A stretch of DNA of 64,000 nt from Candidatus Thiodiazotropha sp. (ex Monitilora ramsayi) (lineage in GTDB: Bacteria > Pseudomonadota > Gammaproteobacteria > Chromatiales > Chromatiaceae): contig JAHXIP010000017.1 of NCBI GenBank assembly GCA_025655575.1, positions 1 through 64,000 of the forward strand, read 5' to 3'. The position numbers and the translations under genes were made by a program. Below are positions 53,571 through 62,825 of the stretch, piece by piece. Positions within the stretch are counted from its first letter, which is position 1. The number at the start of each line of letters is the position of its first letter. The notes beneath the pieces are model-generated. The model was not told the DNA's origin and ran no database searches. It was given only the letters and a program-made list of their open reading frames with translations.

Positions 53571-54032
53571 TCACTTAAAAAATTTATTGATTGAGCGGGA
53601 TAGCCAGCCTCCCTCACCTTTGTCGGTCGCCAGCTTTTTCATATTCGATTTGACTGATTTAACATATGAGGCATCATCATGGCGAATATGGTTGAACAGC
53701 CATCTTGCTAGCAGATCATAGAGTTCTTCAGCTACATCTTCGCCATCCTTAAACCGCTGTTGGTACTCTGAAACCCGGCGAATGAACAGTTCGTGAACTT
53801 TCTTATGGGGGCGGGTGAATTCATAACCTGCATCCTCCATGAGCGCCTCTTCGAAACTAAAATGAGACAGGGTGTAGTCGACGGTGGCAGTGATAACTTC
53901 GCCAATCATATTCCTTTTCTTTAATATGCGTGCGTCATGCAATCGGTTAATGTATTCGACGATACGTTTATGCTGGCCATCGATTACCTCAATGCCTGTG
54001 TTAAGGTCCTCTGTCCATTCTAACCGAGCCAT
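53571..54032 (-). CDS. Bacteriohemerythrin
   Basis: A 153-residue di-iron oxygen-binding protein. The iron ligands are visible in order: H in DGQHKRIVEYINRLH, H and E in HFSFEEALM, H-x3-H in RPHKKVHELF, and H and D in HIRHDDASYV. It may store or sense oxygen or deliver it to an oxidase. A C-terminal extension of about 25 residues (KSNMKKLATDKGEGGWLSRS) follows. GGAGAGAG precedes the ATG. It stands alone. Confidence 0.94.
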   Translation of the reverse strand: MARLEWTEDLNTGIEVIDGQHKRIVEYINRLHDARILKKRNMIGEVITATVDYTLSHFSFEEALMEDAGYEFTRPHKKVHELFIRRVSEYQQRFKDGEDVAEELYDLLARWLFNHIRHDDASYVKSVKSNMKKLATDKGEGGWLSRSINKFFK

Positions 54033-54450
54033 AACTCTCTCCGTGTGGTGTTTGGTAAGTACAAAAAAAACTAAAATTTGATGCCGAAAAGACTTTCAAG
54101 CTGGTATCTACAATATGTCAACATAGTGACAACAGATCTCTGTTAGATATAAATCCTTCTTAGCCTGTAGGGATAAAGTATGTCCCAAAATCCTGGTGGG
54201 AATATCACATATCATAATGATTTTTACAAAAATTAAAGAAATCACCAATGATGCTTCAAGCGTTTCCCGTATCAAGAAGTGTGTTGTATTGAGTCGAAAT
54301 ATTGGCTTCAGAATTCAAAAATCGATCTAGCAAAATACATACTGCACACACCTATGGGCAGCCCGATTAATTACAATTACTCTGTTCAAATGATCTGATA
54401 ACTCATAAACTTAACGCTTCGATTTGGCTGTTGAAAGTGAAGTGCGATCC
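54033..54450. other. 418-base intergenic region
   Basis: Very AT-rich divergent gap between the bacteriohemerythrin and MscS genes. No RNA gene, repeat or operator recognised. Confidence 0.4.
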
Positions 54451-55566
54451 ATGACGCTTGATGATCTTAAGCAACTGATAATAGTTGATGGTGAATGGGC
54501 CTGGGTACTCCAGGTATTTGTGGTGGTATTTGGCGTGCTGCTGCTGAATTTTATTTTACGCCGTATGCTTAATCGGCTTCATCAACAGCTGAGTCGTACA
54601 AAGACCCCTTGGGATGACGCTTTAATCGATGCGGCGCGCCGTCCACTGAGTTGGCTTGTCTGGATTGTCGGGCTGGCTTTTGCCATTGAGATTGTTCGGG
54701 ATGTTTCCGGGTTGGCGCTATTCGAGATAGTCAGCCCCCTTCGTGATGTGGGTGTGGTCGCCTGCCTGACTTGGTTCTTGATCCGATTTATCTCCAGCGC
54801 TGAAAATAATCTGGTCTCCTTAAAAACCACCGACGGCAAAGCTTTTGACCGTACCACAATGGATGCTATTGCCAAACTGCTGAGGGCCTCAGTGGTGATT
54901 ACTGCGGCCTTAGTGACAATGCAGACGCTCGGATTCAGTATCTCAGGCGTCCTTGCGTTTGGTGGTATCGGTGGAATTGCAGTGGGTTTTGCAGCCAAAG
55001 ATCTGTTGGCTAATTTTTTCGGTGGCTTGATGATCTACCTCGACCGGCCATTTGCGGTTGGGGATTGGATTCGGTCCCCCGATAGGGATATTGAAGGCAC
55101 TGTGGAAAAGATTGGCTGGCGCCTTACGTGTATCCGTACTTTCGACAAGCGCCCGCTCTATCTGCCAAATAATATCTTTACCACTATCGCGGTGGAGAAT
55201 CCCTCACGAATGAGCCATCGTCGTATCTACGAGACGATTGGCGTCCGTTATGATGATGCTGCACATTTGAGTAACATCGTTGACGATGTGAAGCAGATGC
55301 TGATTGAGCATGCTGAAATCGATACTGACCAGACAATGATCGTTAACTTCAATAAATTCGCCCCCTCATCACTGGACTTTTTTGTCTACACCTTTACGCA
55401 TACCACAAACTGGGTGCGTTACCATGAAATTAAGCATGAGGTATTGCTTAAAATCTATGACATTGTCACTGGGTATGGTGCAGAAGTGGCTTTCCCCACC
55501 TCGACTGTGCACATTCCCGAGACGATACCTTTGCCACCGGACACCAGAGCAGCTTCCGCAGATTAA
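54451..55566 (+). CDS. MscS-family mechanosensitive channel
   Basis: A 371-residue inner-membrane protein that releases solutes on hypo-osmotic shock. Four hydrophobic segments are followed by the pore helix and MscS core (SGVLAFGGIGGIAVGFAAKD, LLANFFGGLMIYLDRPFAVG, DWIRSPDRDIEGTVEKIGWR) and a cytoplasmic vestibule domain (YLPNNIFTTIAVENPSRMSH). TTG 54424 would extend it by nine residues; ATG 54451 is preferred. It stands alone. Confidence 0.92.
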   Translation: MTLDDLKQLIIVDGEWAWVLQVFVVVFGVLLLNFILRRMLNRLHQQLSRTKTPWDDALIDAARRPLSWLVWIVGLAFAIEIVRDVSGLALFEIVSPLRDVGVVACLTWFLIRFISSAENNLVSLKTTDGKAFDRTTMDAIAKLLRASVVITAALVTMQTLGFSISGVLAFGGIGGIAVGFAAKDLLANFFGGLMIYLDRPFAVGDWIRSPDRDIEGTVEKIGWRLTCIRTFDKRPLYLPNNIFTTIAVENPSRMSHRRIYETIGVRYDDAAHLSNIVDDVKQMLIEHAEIDTDQTMIVNFNKFAPSSLDFFVYTFTHTTNWVRYHEIKHEVLLKIYDIVTGYGAEVAFPTSTVHIPETIPLPPDTRAASAD

Positions 55567-56069
55567 CCCTAAACCTCTAGTTGTTATGCTTCACTCAAGC
55601 GTATGAGACTCCCGTGCTGATGGAAACCGGTATCTGGGAACGATAGAGATTTCGTTGGCCGAGAAAGACCTGGATATTATAGTGTTATCACTGTGGTCTG
55701 GTATTGCTCTGCTATCTTAGATTTAAAGAATGAAAACATTTGTGTCTAAACCCCTATGGGGCCACAGGGATTGATTACTTTAAACTATGCTAATCGCCAC
55801 TACCTTTGCCGCTAACGACATCGTTTGTCAGGTTTGCAACGCTACCGCTCAGCCTATGTGAGTTAAGTAGAGTTACGTTGATAGCTAGACTTTTGAGTAT
55901 AGATATATCGTAACTGTATTGAGTATGTTTTGCTGGCAAGGTGTGTCGTCCTGATGACTGGATATCTTATGTTTCCATTCTTCATGACGGAGTACCGGTT
56001 GCCACGGATATGATTTTACCGTGGTGTTTTATTAACTACTGCCTCAACTTTGGGGGAGGGGTCATCATC
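55567..56069. other. 503-base intergenic region
   Basis: No gene recognised. A frame that opens at 55941 is an upstream extension of the dodecin gene without family support. The region should hold the dodecin promoter; no repeats were seen. Confidence 0.4.
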
Positions 56070-56273
56070 ATGTCAGTCGCAAAAGTTACAGAGATAATCT
56101 CGTCATCTAACAAGAGCTTTGACGATGCTGTCAATCAAGGCATCAAGAGGGCCAATAAGACGTTGAAAAACATCAAAGGCGCCTGGGTAAAAGATCAGCA
56201 GGTATCGGTCAGTGGTGGAAAGGTTACCGAGTATCGTGTTGTCCTGAAAGTTACCTTTGTGCTGAAAGGGTGA
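56070..56273 (+). CDS. Dodecin family flavin-binding protein
   Basis: A 67-residue protein starting MSVAKVTEIISSSNKSFDDA, with VNQGIKRANKTLKNIKGAWV and a C-terminal strand TEYRVVLKVTFVL. Dodecins form 12-subunit hollow spheres that bind flavin dimers and store FMN or protect from photoreactivity. The tryptophan of GAWV is the flavin-stacking residue in the family. The frame is open from 55941 but ATG 56070 gives exactly the family length. Confidence 0.95.
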   Translation: MSVAKVTEIISSSNKSFDDAVNQGIKRANKTLKNIKGAWVKDQQVSVSGGKVTEYRVVLKVTFVLKG

Positions 56274-56401
56274 TCGGCAGCCTTGTCTGTTTTGACTGAG
56301 TTTTTCTAAAAACTTAACGATAAGTGTCCTCGTTAAAACAGGGCAGTATGGTTAGCTGTAAGAAAAAACTTTTTAAGAAGAAATAATTTGGAGAGTAAAG
56401 A

Positions 56402-56833
56402 ATGGGTCTATTCGATTTTGCAGTCAACATGGGGAAGAAGCTGTTTGGTAAGGATGATGATCCCGCCGCGGCAATTAAAAAACAGATAGAAGCCGACAAT
56501 CCGGGTATCAAGAACCTGGATGTCAGTTTTGACGAGGGTAAAGTGGTTCTTTCAGGGGATGCTGAGAGTGCCGAAGCTTTGGAAAAGGCTGTGTTGATCG
56601 CAGGTAATGTGCAGGGTGTCAGTGATGTCTCCGCGGATCAGATCAAGGCGCCAAAGCAAGAAGCCAAGGTCGAGTACTACGTCATTGAGAAGGGGGATAC
56701 GTTGTCAGCAATCGCCAAGAGATTTCTCGGTAAGGCGGCTGATTATCCCAAAATTTTCGATGCCAACCGTGAAGTAATTAAAGATCCCAATCTGATTTAT
56801 CCCGGCCAGAAAATCCGCATTCCTCTAGACTGA
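56402..56833 (+). CDS. BON-LysM protein (Kbp/YgaU-like)
   Basis: A 143-residue cytoplasmic protein beginning MGLFDFAVNMGKKLFGKDDD. A BON domain (about 25-80, LDVSFDEGKVVLSGDAESAE, VQGVSDVSADQI) is followed by a LysM domain (VIEKGDTLSAIAKRFLGKAA, NLIYPGQKIRIP). This is the layout of the potassium-binding protein Kbp, which helps cells at high K+. GGAG precedes ATG 56402. A strong stem-loop follows. Confidence 0.93.
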   Translation: MGLFDFAVNMGKKLFGKDDDPAAAIKKQIEADNPGIKNLDVSFDEGKVVLSGDAESAEALEKAVLIAGNVQGVSDVSADQIKAPKQEAKVEYYVIEKGDTLSAIAKRFLGKAADYPKIFDANREVIKDPNLIYPGQKIRIPLD

Positions 56834-56842
56834 ATCTTGTTG

Positions 56843-56880
56843 GCGAGTCAGGCTATTCTTTTTTGGGATGCCTGACTCGC
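56843..56880. terminator. Terminator between the BON-LysM gene and valS
   Basis: GCGAGTCAGGC (56843-56853) is perfectly inverted at 56870-56880 around a 16-base loop containing TTTTTT. It sits between convergent genes and can serve both. Confidence 0.7.
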
Positions 56881-56920
56881 ACAACTATCCTGGTACCGTA
56901 ACAACCGTTCAGATCCTACC

Positions 56921-59770
56921 TTAAAGCGCCCGAATCTTATCTAGCTGAGTTTTCAGGCTCTCCAAAGCTTTCTTTGCATCGGCCAGCTTGTCTCGCTCTT
57001 TCTGCACCACGGCTTCCGGTGCCTTGTCGACAAAATTCGGATTGGCGAGTTTCTTTTCGGTGCGATCAACATCGCCCTGAAGTCTGCCTATCTCTTTCTC
57101 CAGCCGCTTCACCTCTGCCTCTTTGTCGATCAGACCGGCAAGGGGGATCAATACCTTCATCTCACCCACCAGTGCAGTGGATGATTCGGGACCATGATCG
57201 CCCGCTGGCAGTACTTCGATGGATTCGCAACGGGCAAGAAAATCGAGGAAGGGACGGTGTCTCTTCGCCAGAGCCTTGTCATTGTCGCTGGCATTGGCCA
57301 AAAGTACCGGTACGGGTTTGCCGGGGGCAATGTTCATTTCACCCTTGATTTTTCGAATACCAAGGATGAACTGCATCACCCAATCCATCTCCTTCTCAGA
57401 CGCCTCATCAATGAGTGGTTGTCTCTGGATGGGATATGGCTGGTTCATGATCGTCTCGCCACTGACCCCTGCGATGGGTGCCACCCGCTGCCAGATCTCT
57501 TCAGTGATGAAGGGCATGATGGGATGGGTCAAACGCAGCAGGTTTTCCAGTACGCGCACCAGGGTTCGACGGGTACCGCGCTTGGCAGCCGGTGAGGCAT
57601 CGTCGTTGTTGAGTACCGGTTTACAGAGTTCCAGATACCAGTCGCAGTATTCATTCCAGGTGAATTCGTAGAGGGCCTGCGCCGCATGGTCGAAGCGATA
57701 TCCGTCGATGGCTTCTGCGACAGCCTGCTTGGTTTTCTGCAGACGCGAGAGAATCCAGCGATCGGCAATGGATCGCTCGATCTCTGCCGTAGCTTCTGAA
57801 TGTCCGGTCCTGGCCGCACCGATGCCACAGTCCTGGTCCTCCACATTCATCATGACGTAGCGGGTGGCGTTCCAGAGCTTGTTGCAGAAATTCCGGTAGC
57901 CCTCGATCCGGCCAAGATCAAACTTGATATCGCGGCCGGTGGCGGCGAGGGCAGCGAAGGTGAAGCGCAGGGCGTCGGTGCCGTAACTGGGGATGCCGTC
58001 GGGAAACTCCTTACGGGTCTGCTTTTCGATCTTCTTCGCCAGTTGTGGCTGCATCATGCCGCTGGCTCGTTTTTCTACCAGGGCGTCCAGTTCGATGCCG
58101 TCTATCAGGTCGATGGGATCGAGCACATTGCCCTTGGACTTGGACATCTTGTCGCCATGGGAGTCGCGCACGAGTCCGTGTACGTAGACCTCTTTGAAAG
58201 GTACCTCATCCATGAACTTCAGCCCCATCATGATCATCCTGGCGACCCAGAAGAAGATGATGTCGAAGCCGGTAACCAATACACTGGAAGGGTAGAAATC
58301 TTTCAGACGCTCGGTTGATTCAGGCCAGCCTATTGTGGAAAAGGGCCAGAGTGCGGAGCTGAACCAGGTGTCCAGCACATCCTCATCCTGGCGTAGGGGG
58401 TAATCAGCGCTCAACTGATGTTTCTGGCGGACCTCGGATTCCGAGCGGCCGACATAGACGTTGCCCTCATCGTCGTACCAGGCGGGTATGCGATGTCCCC
58501 ACCAGATCTGACGACTGATGCACCAGTCCTGGATATTGCGCATCCACTCGTAGTAGGTGTTCTTCCAATTGTCGGGAACGAAGCGGATCTTGCCGCTCTC
58601 CACCGCCTCGATAGCGGGTTTCGCCAGGGGTGCGATCTTGACGTACCACTGGTCCGTAAGGAAGGGCTCGATGACGGCGCCAGAACGATCACCGCGAGGC
58701 ACCATCAGCTTGTGGTCGTCGATCTTTTCCAGCAGGCCGGCAGCTTCAAGATCAGCCACAATCTGCTTGCGGGCATCGTAGCGGTCCATGCCAATGTACT
58801 TGGCAGGAATAAGATTGCTTTCCCCCTCGTCGTTGTCCCGAATCGCCGCATCGATGGTGAAAATATTGATCAGTCCGCCGTGGATCTGCTCGCTTATGCT
58901 GATCTCGTCCCGGTGACGCTGCCATACCGCATAGTCGTTGAAGTCATGTGCAGGGGTGATCTTTACGCAACCGGTACCGAATTCGGGATCTACGTGTTCT
59001 TCGTCAGCAATAATCGGAATGCGGCGACCGGTGAGCGGCAATTCCAGCAGTTCGCCGATCATGTGCTTGTAGCGCTCATCGGTGGGATTAACCGCGACAG
59101 CGCAATCCCCCAGCATGGTTTCCGGGCGGGTGGTGGCGACTACAAGATGTCCCTGACCGTTGGTGAGAGGGTATCGCATGTGCCACATATGGCCATACTC
59201 CTCCTCACTCAACACTTCCAGGTCGGAGACGGCGGTATGCAGCTTGGGGTCCCAGTTGACCAGGCGTTTGCCCCGATAGATCAATCCCTCTTCATAGAGG
59301 CGGACAAAGACCTCTTTTACCGCATCGGAGAGCCCGTCATCCATGGTGAAACGCTCGTGTTCCCAATCCAGGGAGGATCCGAGACGGCGCAGCTGACGGG
59401 TAATATTGCCACCGGATTCGGTTTTCCACTCCCAGATGCGGTCAATGAAAGCATCCCGCCCCAGGTCATGGCGTTTCTTGCCTTCCGCTTCCAGTTGGCG
59501 CTCCACCACCATCTGCGTGGCGATACCGGCGTGGTCTGTACCTGGTTGCCACAGGGTCTTGTCCCCCTTCATTCGATGGTAGCGGATCAGGGTGTCCATG
59601 ATCGTGTTGTTGAAACCGTGGCCCATGTGCAGGCTGCCGGTGACATTGGGGGGCGGGATCATGATGCAGTAGCTCTCATCGCCGCTCGTTTTGGGGGCAA
59701 AGTAGCCGCGCTCTTCCCAAGTCTGGTACCAGCGTTGTTCGATAGCGTGGGGATCGTAAGTCTTTTCCAT
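56921..59770 (-). CDS. valS: Valyl-tRNA synthetase
   Basis: Charges tRNA-Val; class I synthetase of 949 residues, normal length. HIGH motif as HMGH in [18 protein letters not shown], the editing domain with [15 protein letters not shown], the KMSKSKGN loop, and the C-terminal coiled-coil arm ([20 protein letters not shown]). On the opposite strand a 454-codon open frame overlaps it entirely, but it is a shadow. It is divergent from ppdK and convergent with the BON-LysM gene. Confidence 0.97.
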   Translation of the reverse strand: MEKTYDPHAIEQRWYQTWEERGYFAPKTSGDESYCIMIPPPNVTGSLHMGHGFNNTIMDTLIRYHRMKGDKTLWQPGTDHAGIATQMVVERQLEAEGKKRHDLGRDAFIDRIWEWKTESGGNITRQLRRLGSSLDWEHERFTMDDGLSDAVKEVFVRLYEEGLIYRGKRLVNWDPKLHTAVSDLEVLSEEEYGHMWHMRYPLTNGQGHLVVATTRPETMLGDCAVAVNPTDERYKHMIGELLELPLTGRRIPIIADEEHVDPEFGTGCVKITPAHDFNDYAVWQRHRDEISISEQIHGGLINIFTIDAAIRDNDEGESNLIPAKYIGMDRYDARKQIVADLEAAGLLEKIDDHKLMVPRGDRSGAVIEPFLTDQWYVKIAPLAKPAIEAVESGKIRFVPDNWKNTYYEWMRNIQDWCISRQIWWGHRIPAWYDDEGNVYVGRSESEVRQKHQLSADYPLRQDEDVLDTWFSSALWPFSTIGWPESTERLKDFYPSSVLVTGFDIIFFWVARMIMMGLKFMDEVPFKEVYVHGLVRDSHGDKMSKSKGNVLDPIDLIDGIELDALVEKRASGMMQPQLAKKIEKQTRKEFPDGIPSYGTDALRFTFAALAATGRDIKFDLGRIEGYRNFCNKLWNATRYVMMNVEDQDCGIGAARTGHSEATAEIERSIADRWILSRLQKTKQAVAEAIDGYRFDHAAQALYEFTWNEYCDWYLELCKPVLNNDDASPAAKRGTRRTLVRVLENLLRLTHPIMPFITEEIWQRVAPIAGVSGETIMNQPYPIQRQPLIDEASEKEMDWVMQFILGIRKIKGEMNIAPGKPVPVLLANASDNDKALAKRHRPFLDFLARCESIEVLPAGDHGPESSTALVGEMKVLIPLAGLIDKEAEVKRLEKEIGRLQGDVDRTEKKLANPNFVDKAPEAVVQKERDKLADAKKALESLKTQLDKIRAL

Positions 59771-59877
59771 GGGGCTCAGTAATGGTTCGGCAACAAAAAG
59801 GCGCTATTATACCTAGGTTCGGATTAGAAATAATAAAAGATAACGCCAATCGGCCATTCAGAAGGAGCAGACAGGCA

Positions 59878-62643
59878 ATGACACAAAAACGACATGTCTT
59901 TTCATTTCATAAAGGTGATGGAAAAAATAAAAAACTGCTGGGAGGCAAGGGGGCAAATCTTTGTGAGATGACGCAATTCGGCCTGAATGTTCCGCCAGGG
60001 TTTGTGATCTCCACTGAGGCGTGTCTCGACTATCTTGCCAGCGAATCCAAGACGCTCCCGGCCGAAATCATGGAGGATGTGAGAACGCACATGGCCGAAG
60101 TGGAGAAGTCCACCGGCAAAGGATTCGGTGATGCAGAAAATCCGCTTCTGGTTTCAGTTCGCTCCGGTTCCGCCATGTCGATGCCGGGTATGATGGATAC
60201 CATTTTAAACCTGGGTCTTAACAGCCAGACCCTGCAGGGTGTCATCGAACAGACAGGGGATGCAAGATTTGGCTACGATGCCTATCGGCGTTTCATCCAG
60301 CTCTTCGGCAAGGTGGCATTGGATGTGCCGGACGAAGCCTTCGATGAGGAGTTTGAAGCAGTCAAGCAGAACGCCCACGTTACAGAGGATGTGGGTCTCT
60401 CCTCGGATGATCTGAAAGAGATCAGCGAACGTTTTCTGAAGGTCTTCGAGCAGCATACCGGCCGGCCTTTTCCGGAAGATCCCTACGAGCAGCTTGAGAT
60501 CTCCATCAAAGCGGTCTTCGGATCCTGGATGGGTAAGCGGGCGGTTGACTACCGCCGTCAGTTCAACATTACACCGGAGATGGCCAACGGTACGGCCGTC
60601 AACGTCTGCACCATGGTCTTCGGCAATCGGGGCAACGACTCAGCCACCGGTGTCGCCTTCACCCGCAATCCCGGCACGGGTGAGAATAAGCTGTTCGGCG
60701 AATATCTCGTCAATGCCCAGGGTGAGGATGTGGTCGCCGGTATTCGTACCCCCAAGCCCATCGCCAGGTTGTCGGAAGAGATGCCGGAGATGGCTGAACA
60801 ACTTGAGGAGTTGCGGCAGAAACTCGAGACCCACTACAAAGAGGTGCAGGATTTCGAATTCACCATAGAACGCGGCACCCTCTATTGCCTGCAGACCCGT
60901 AACGGCAAAATGAATGCCATTGCTATGGTGCGTACCTCCGTGGAGATGGTGGAAGAGGAATTGATTAGCAAAGAACAGTCACTGCTGCGCATCGATCCGA
61001 GCTATCTTGAGCAGATGCTTTATCCGCGTCTTGACAGTGAGTTCAAGGGTGAGCCTGTTGCACAGGGGCTGCCGGCCTCTCCGGGTGCAGCCAGTGGTCT
61101 GGCTGTGTTCGATGCGGACCGTGCAGAACTGATGGGTAAGGAGCAGGGCTTTAAGGTCATCCTGCTGCGTGAAGAGACCAAGCCGGAGGATATTCACGGC
61201 TTCTTCGCCGCTCAGGGCATTCTCACCAGTCGTGGTGGCAAGACCTCCCACGCAGCCGTGGTTGCCCGTGGTATGGGCAAGCCGTGTGTGGCGGGTGCGG
61301 AAGGTATCAGCGTCGATGTGCAACGCCGCGAAGCGGTTGCCAAGGGTACAATGATCCGGGAAGGGGACATGATCACCATTGACGGCAGCAGCGGTAATGT
61401 CTTCCTGGGTGAGATTCCGATGGTGGAACCGGACTTCACTGAAGAGCTTAATCGCCTACTGCGCTGGGCCGACGAAGCCGCCTATCTGCGGGTGATGGCC
61501 AATGCGGATACGGCGACCGATGCCAGCCGTGCGCTGAAATACGGCGCCATGGGTATAGGTCTCTGCCGAACCGAGCGCATGTTCAATGCGGTAGACCGGC
61601 TGCCTGTGGTGATCGAGATGATCGTTGCAGAGAGTCCTGCCCAGCGTCAGGCGGCGTTGGATAAGCTGCTGCCGATGCAGCGTAGCGACTTCAAAGCGAT
61701 CCTGGAGGTGATGTCACCCAAGCCGGTGACCATCCGGTTGCTTGATCCGCCGATTCATGAGTTTTTGCCTACCGAGACGCAACTGTTGAATGATTTAGAA
61801 GAGCTGCATCATTTGCGCAACTCTGTTCGCGGTATGAACGTGCTGGCCGGTAGCATGATGCTGCTGCAGGATCCTGCACAGGCAAAACAGGAGGCAGACT
61901 CCCTGCGGCATATGGTGGATGAGAGCCTGGTGGAGCAGGCGATCGATAAGAAAGAGACCATGCTGCGCAAGGTGCGGGCGCTGACGGAAACCAATCCGAT
62001 GCTGGGGCATCGTGGCGTGCGTCTGGGTATCACTTTTCCCGAGATCTACGGCATGCAGATCCGGGCCATCCTGGAGGCTGCCGCCGAGTGTGCTGCCAAG
62101 GATCTGGAAGTCCATCCGCAGATGATGGTGCCCCAGGTCTGTACCGCCGAGGAGCTGAAGCGGGTCAAACAGATGGTCGATGAAATCCGTGCCGATGTGG
62201 AGGAGAAATCGGGTCAGAAGCTCAATTTCCGTTTTGGCACCATGATCGAGGTGGTGCGCGCCTGTATGCGGGCGGATTCCCTGGTGGAGGAGGCCGAGTT
62301 CTTCTCCTTCGGCACCAACGATCTGACCCAGGCGACCTTCTCATTCTCCCGTGAGGATGCGGAGAATAAATTCCTTCCCATGTATAACCAGAATGACATC
62401 CTCAAGGACAACCCTTTCGAAGTACTGGATGAGAAGGGCGTCGGTAAATTGATGCAACTGGCCGTCGAGTGGGGGCGTCAGGTCAAACCTGATTTGAGTG
62501 TCGGTATCTGTGGCGAGCACGGTGGGCATCCCAGTTCCATCGCATTCTGTCACCGGGCCGGATTAAATTATGTTTCCTGCTCGGCACCGCGAGTGCCTGT
62601 CGCGAGACTCGCTGCTGCCCATGCCAGTTTGCTGAATCAGTAA
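59878..62643 (+). CDS. ppdK: Pyruvate, phosphate dikinase
   Basis: Interconverts pyruvate, ATP and Pi with phosphoenolpyruvate, AMP and PPi, working in glycolysis or gluconeogenesis with pyrophosphate. At 921 residues it is full length. Visible motifs: GGKGANLCEMTQFGLNVPPG, VRSGSAMSMPGMMDTILNLG, the phosphohistidine region TSRGGKTSHAAVVARGMGKP, and the PEP-binding end SFGTNDLTQATFSFSREDAE and GICGEHGGHPSS. ATG 59878 with AAGGAG upstream is the start; the frame opens earlier at 59782 but lacks family similarity. Confidence 0.96.
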   Translation: MTQKRHVFSFHKGDGKNKKLLGGKGANLCEMTQFGLNVPPGFVISTEACLDYLASESKTLPAEIMEDVRTHMAEVEKSTGKGFGDAENPLLVSVRSGSAMSMPGMMDTILNLGLNSQTLQGVIEQTGDARFGYDAYRRFIQLFGKVALDVPDEAFDEEFEAVKQNAHVTEDVGLSSDDLKEISERFLKVFEQHTGRPFPEDPYEQLEISIKAVFGSWMGKRAVDYRRQFNITPEMANGTAVNVCTMVFGNRGNDSATGVAFTRNPGTGENKLFGEYLVNAQGEDVVAGIRTPKPIARLSEEMPEMAEQLEELRQKLETHYKEVQDFEFTIERGTLYCLQTRNGKMNAIAMVRTSVEMVEEELISKEQSLLRIDPSYLEQMLYPRLDSEFKGEPVAQGLPASPGAASGLAVFDADRAELMGKEQGFKVILLREETKPEDIHGFFAAQGILTSRGGKTSHAAVVARGMGKPCVAGAEGISVDVQRREAVAKGTMIREGDMITIDGSSGNVFLGEIPMVEPDFTEELNRLLRWADEAAYLRVMANADTATDASRALKYGAMGIGLCRTERMFNAVDRLPVVIEMIVAESPAQRQAALDKLLPMQRSDFKAILEVMSPKPVTIRLLDPPIHEFLPTETQLLNDLEELHHLRNSVRGMNVLAGSMMLLQDPAQAKQEADSLRHMVDESLVEQAIDKKETMLRKVRALTETNPMLGHRGVRLGITFPEIYGMQIRAILEAAAECAAKDLEVHPQMMVPQVCTAEELKRVKQMVDEIRADVEEKSGQKLNFRFGTMIEVVRACMRADSLVEEAEFFSFGTNDLTQATFSFSREDAENKFLPMYNQNDILKDNPFEVLDEKGVGKLMQLAVEWGRQVKPDLSVGICGEHGGHPSSIAFCHRAGLNYVSCSAPRVPVARLAAAHASLLNQ

Positions 62644-62825
62644 AAACTGGGGCAACAGGGTCTGTTTTGTGAATTTACTTCGCCAGGGATGGTGAAAATC
62701 CCACCTATTCAATAGGCTATGGTCTATATGTGTGACTAAGATTTAACAAACAAAAATTAAAGAATCTTTACAATACTGCCGACTGATACCGAAGTAGTGT
62801 GACGGTGTTCTCATAAGGCAGGAAT

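Noticed and set aside
58418..59782. 454-codon plus-strand frame opposite valS
   Set aside because: Wholly antisense to an intact valS; long antisense frames of this kind follow from the codon composition of the real gene.
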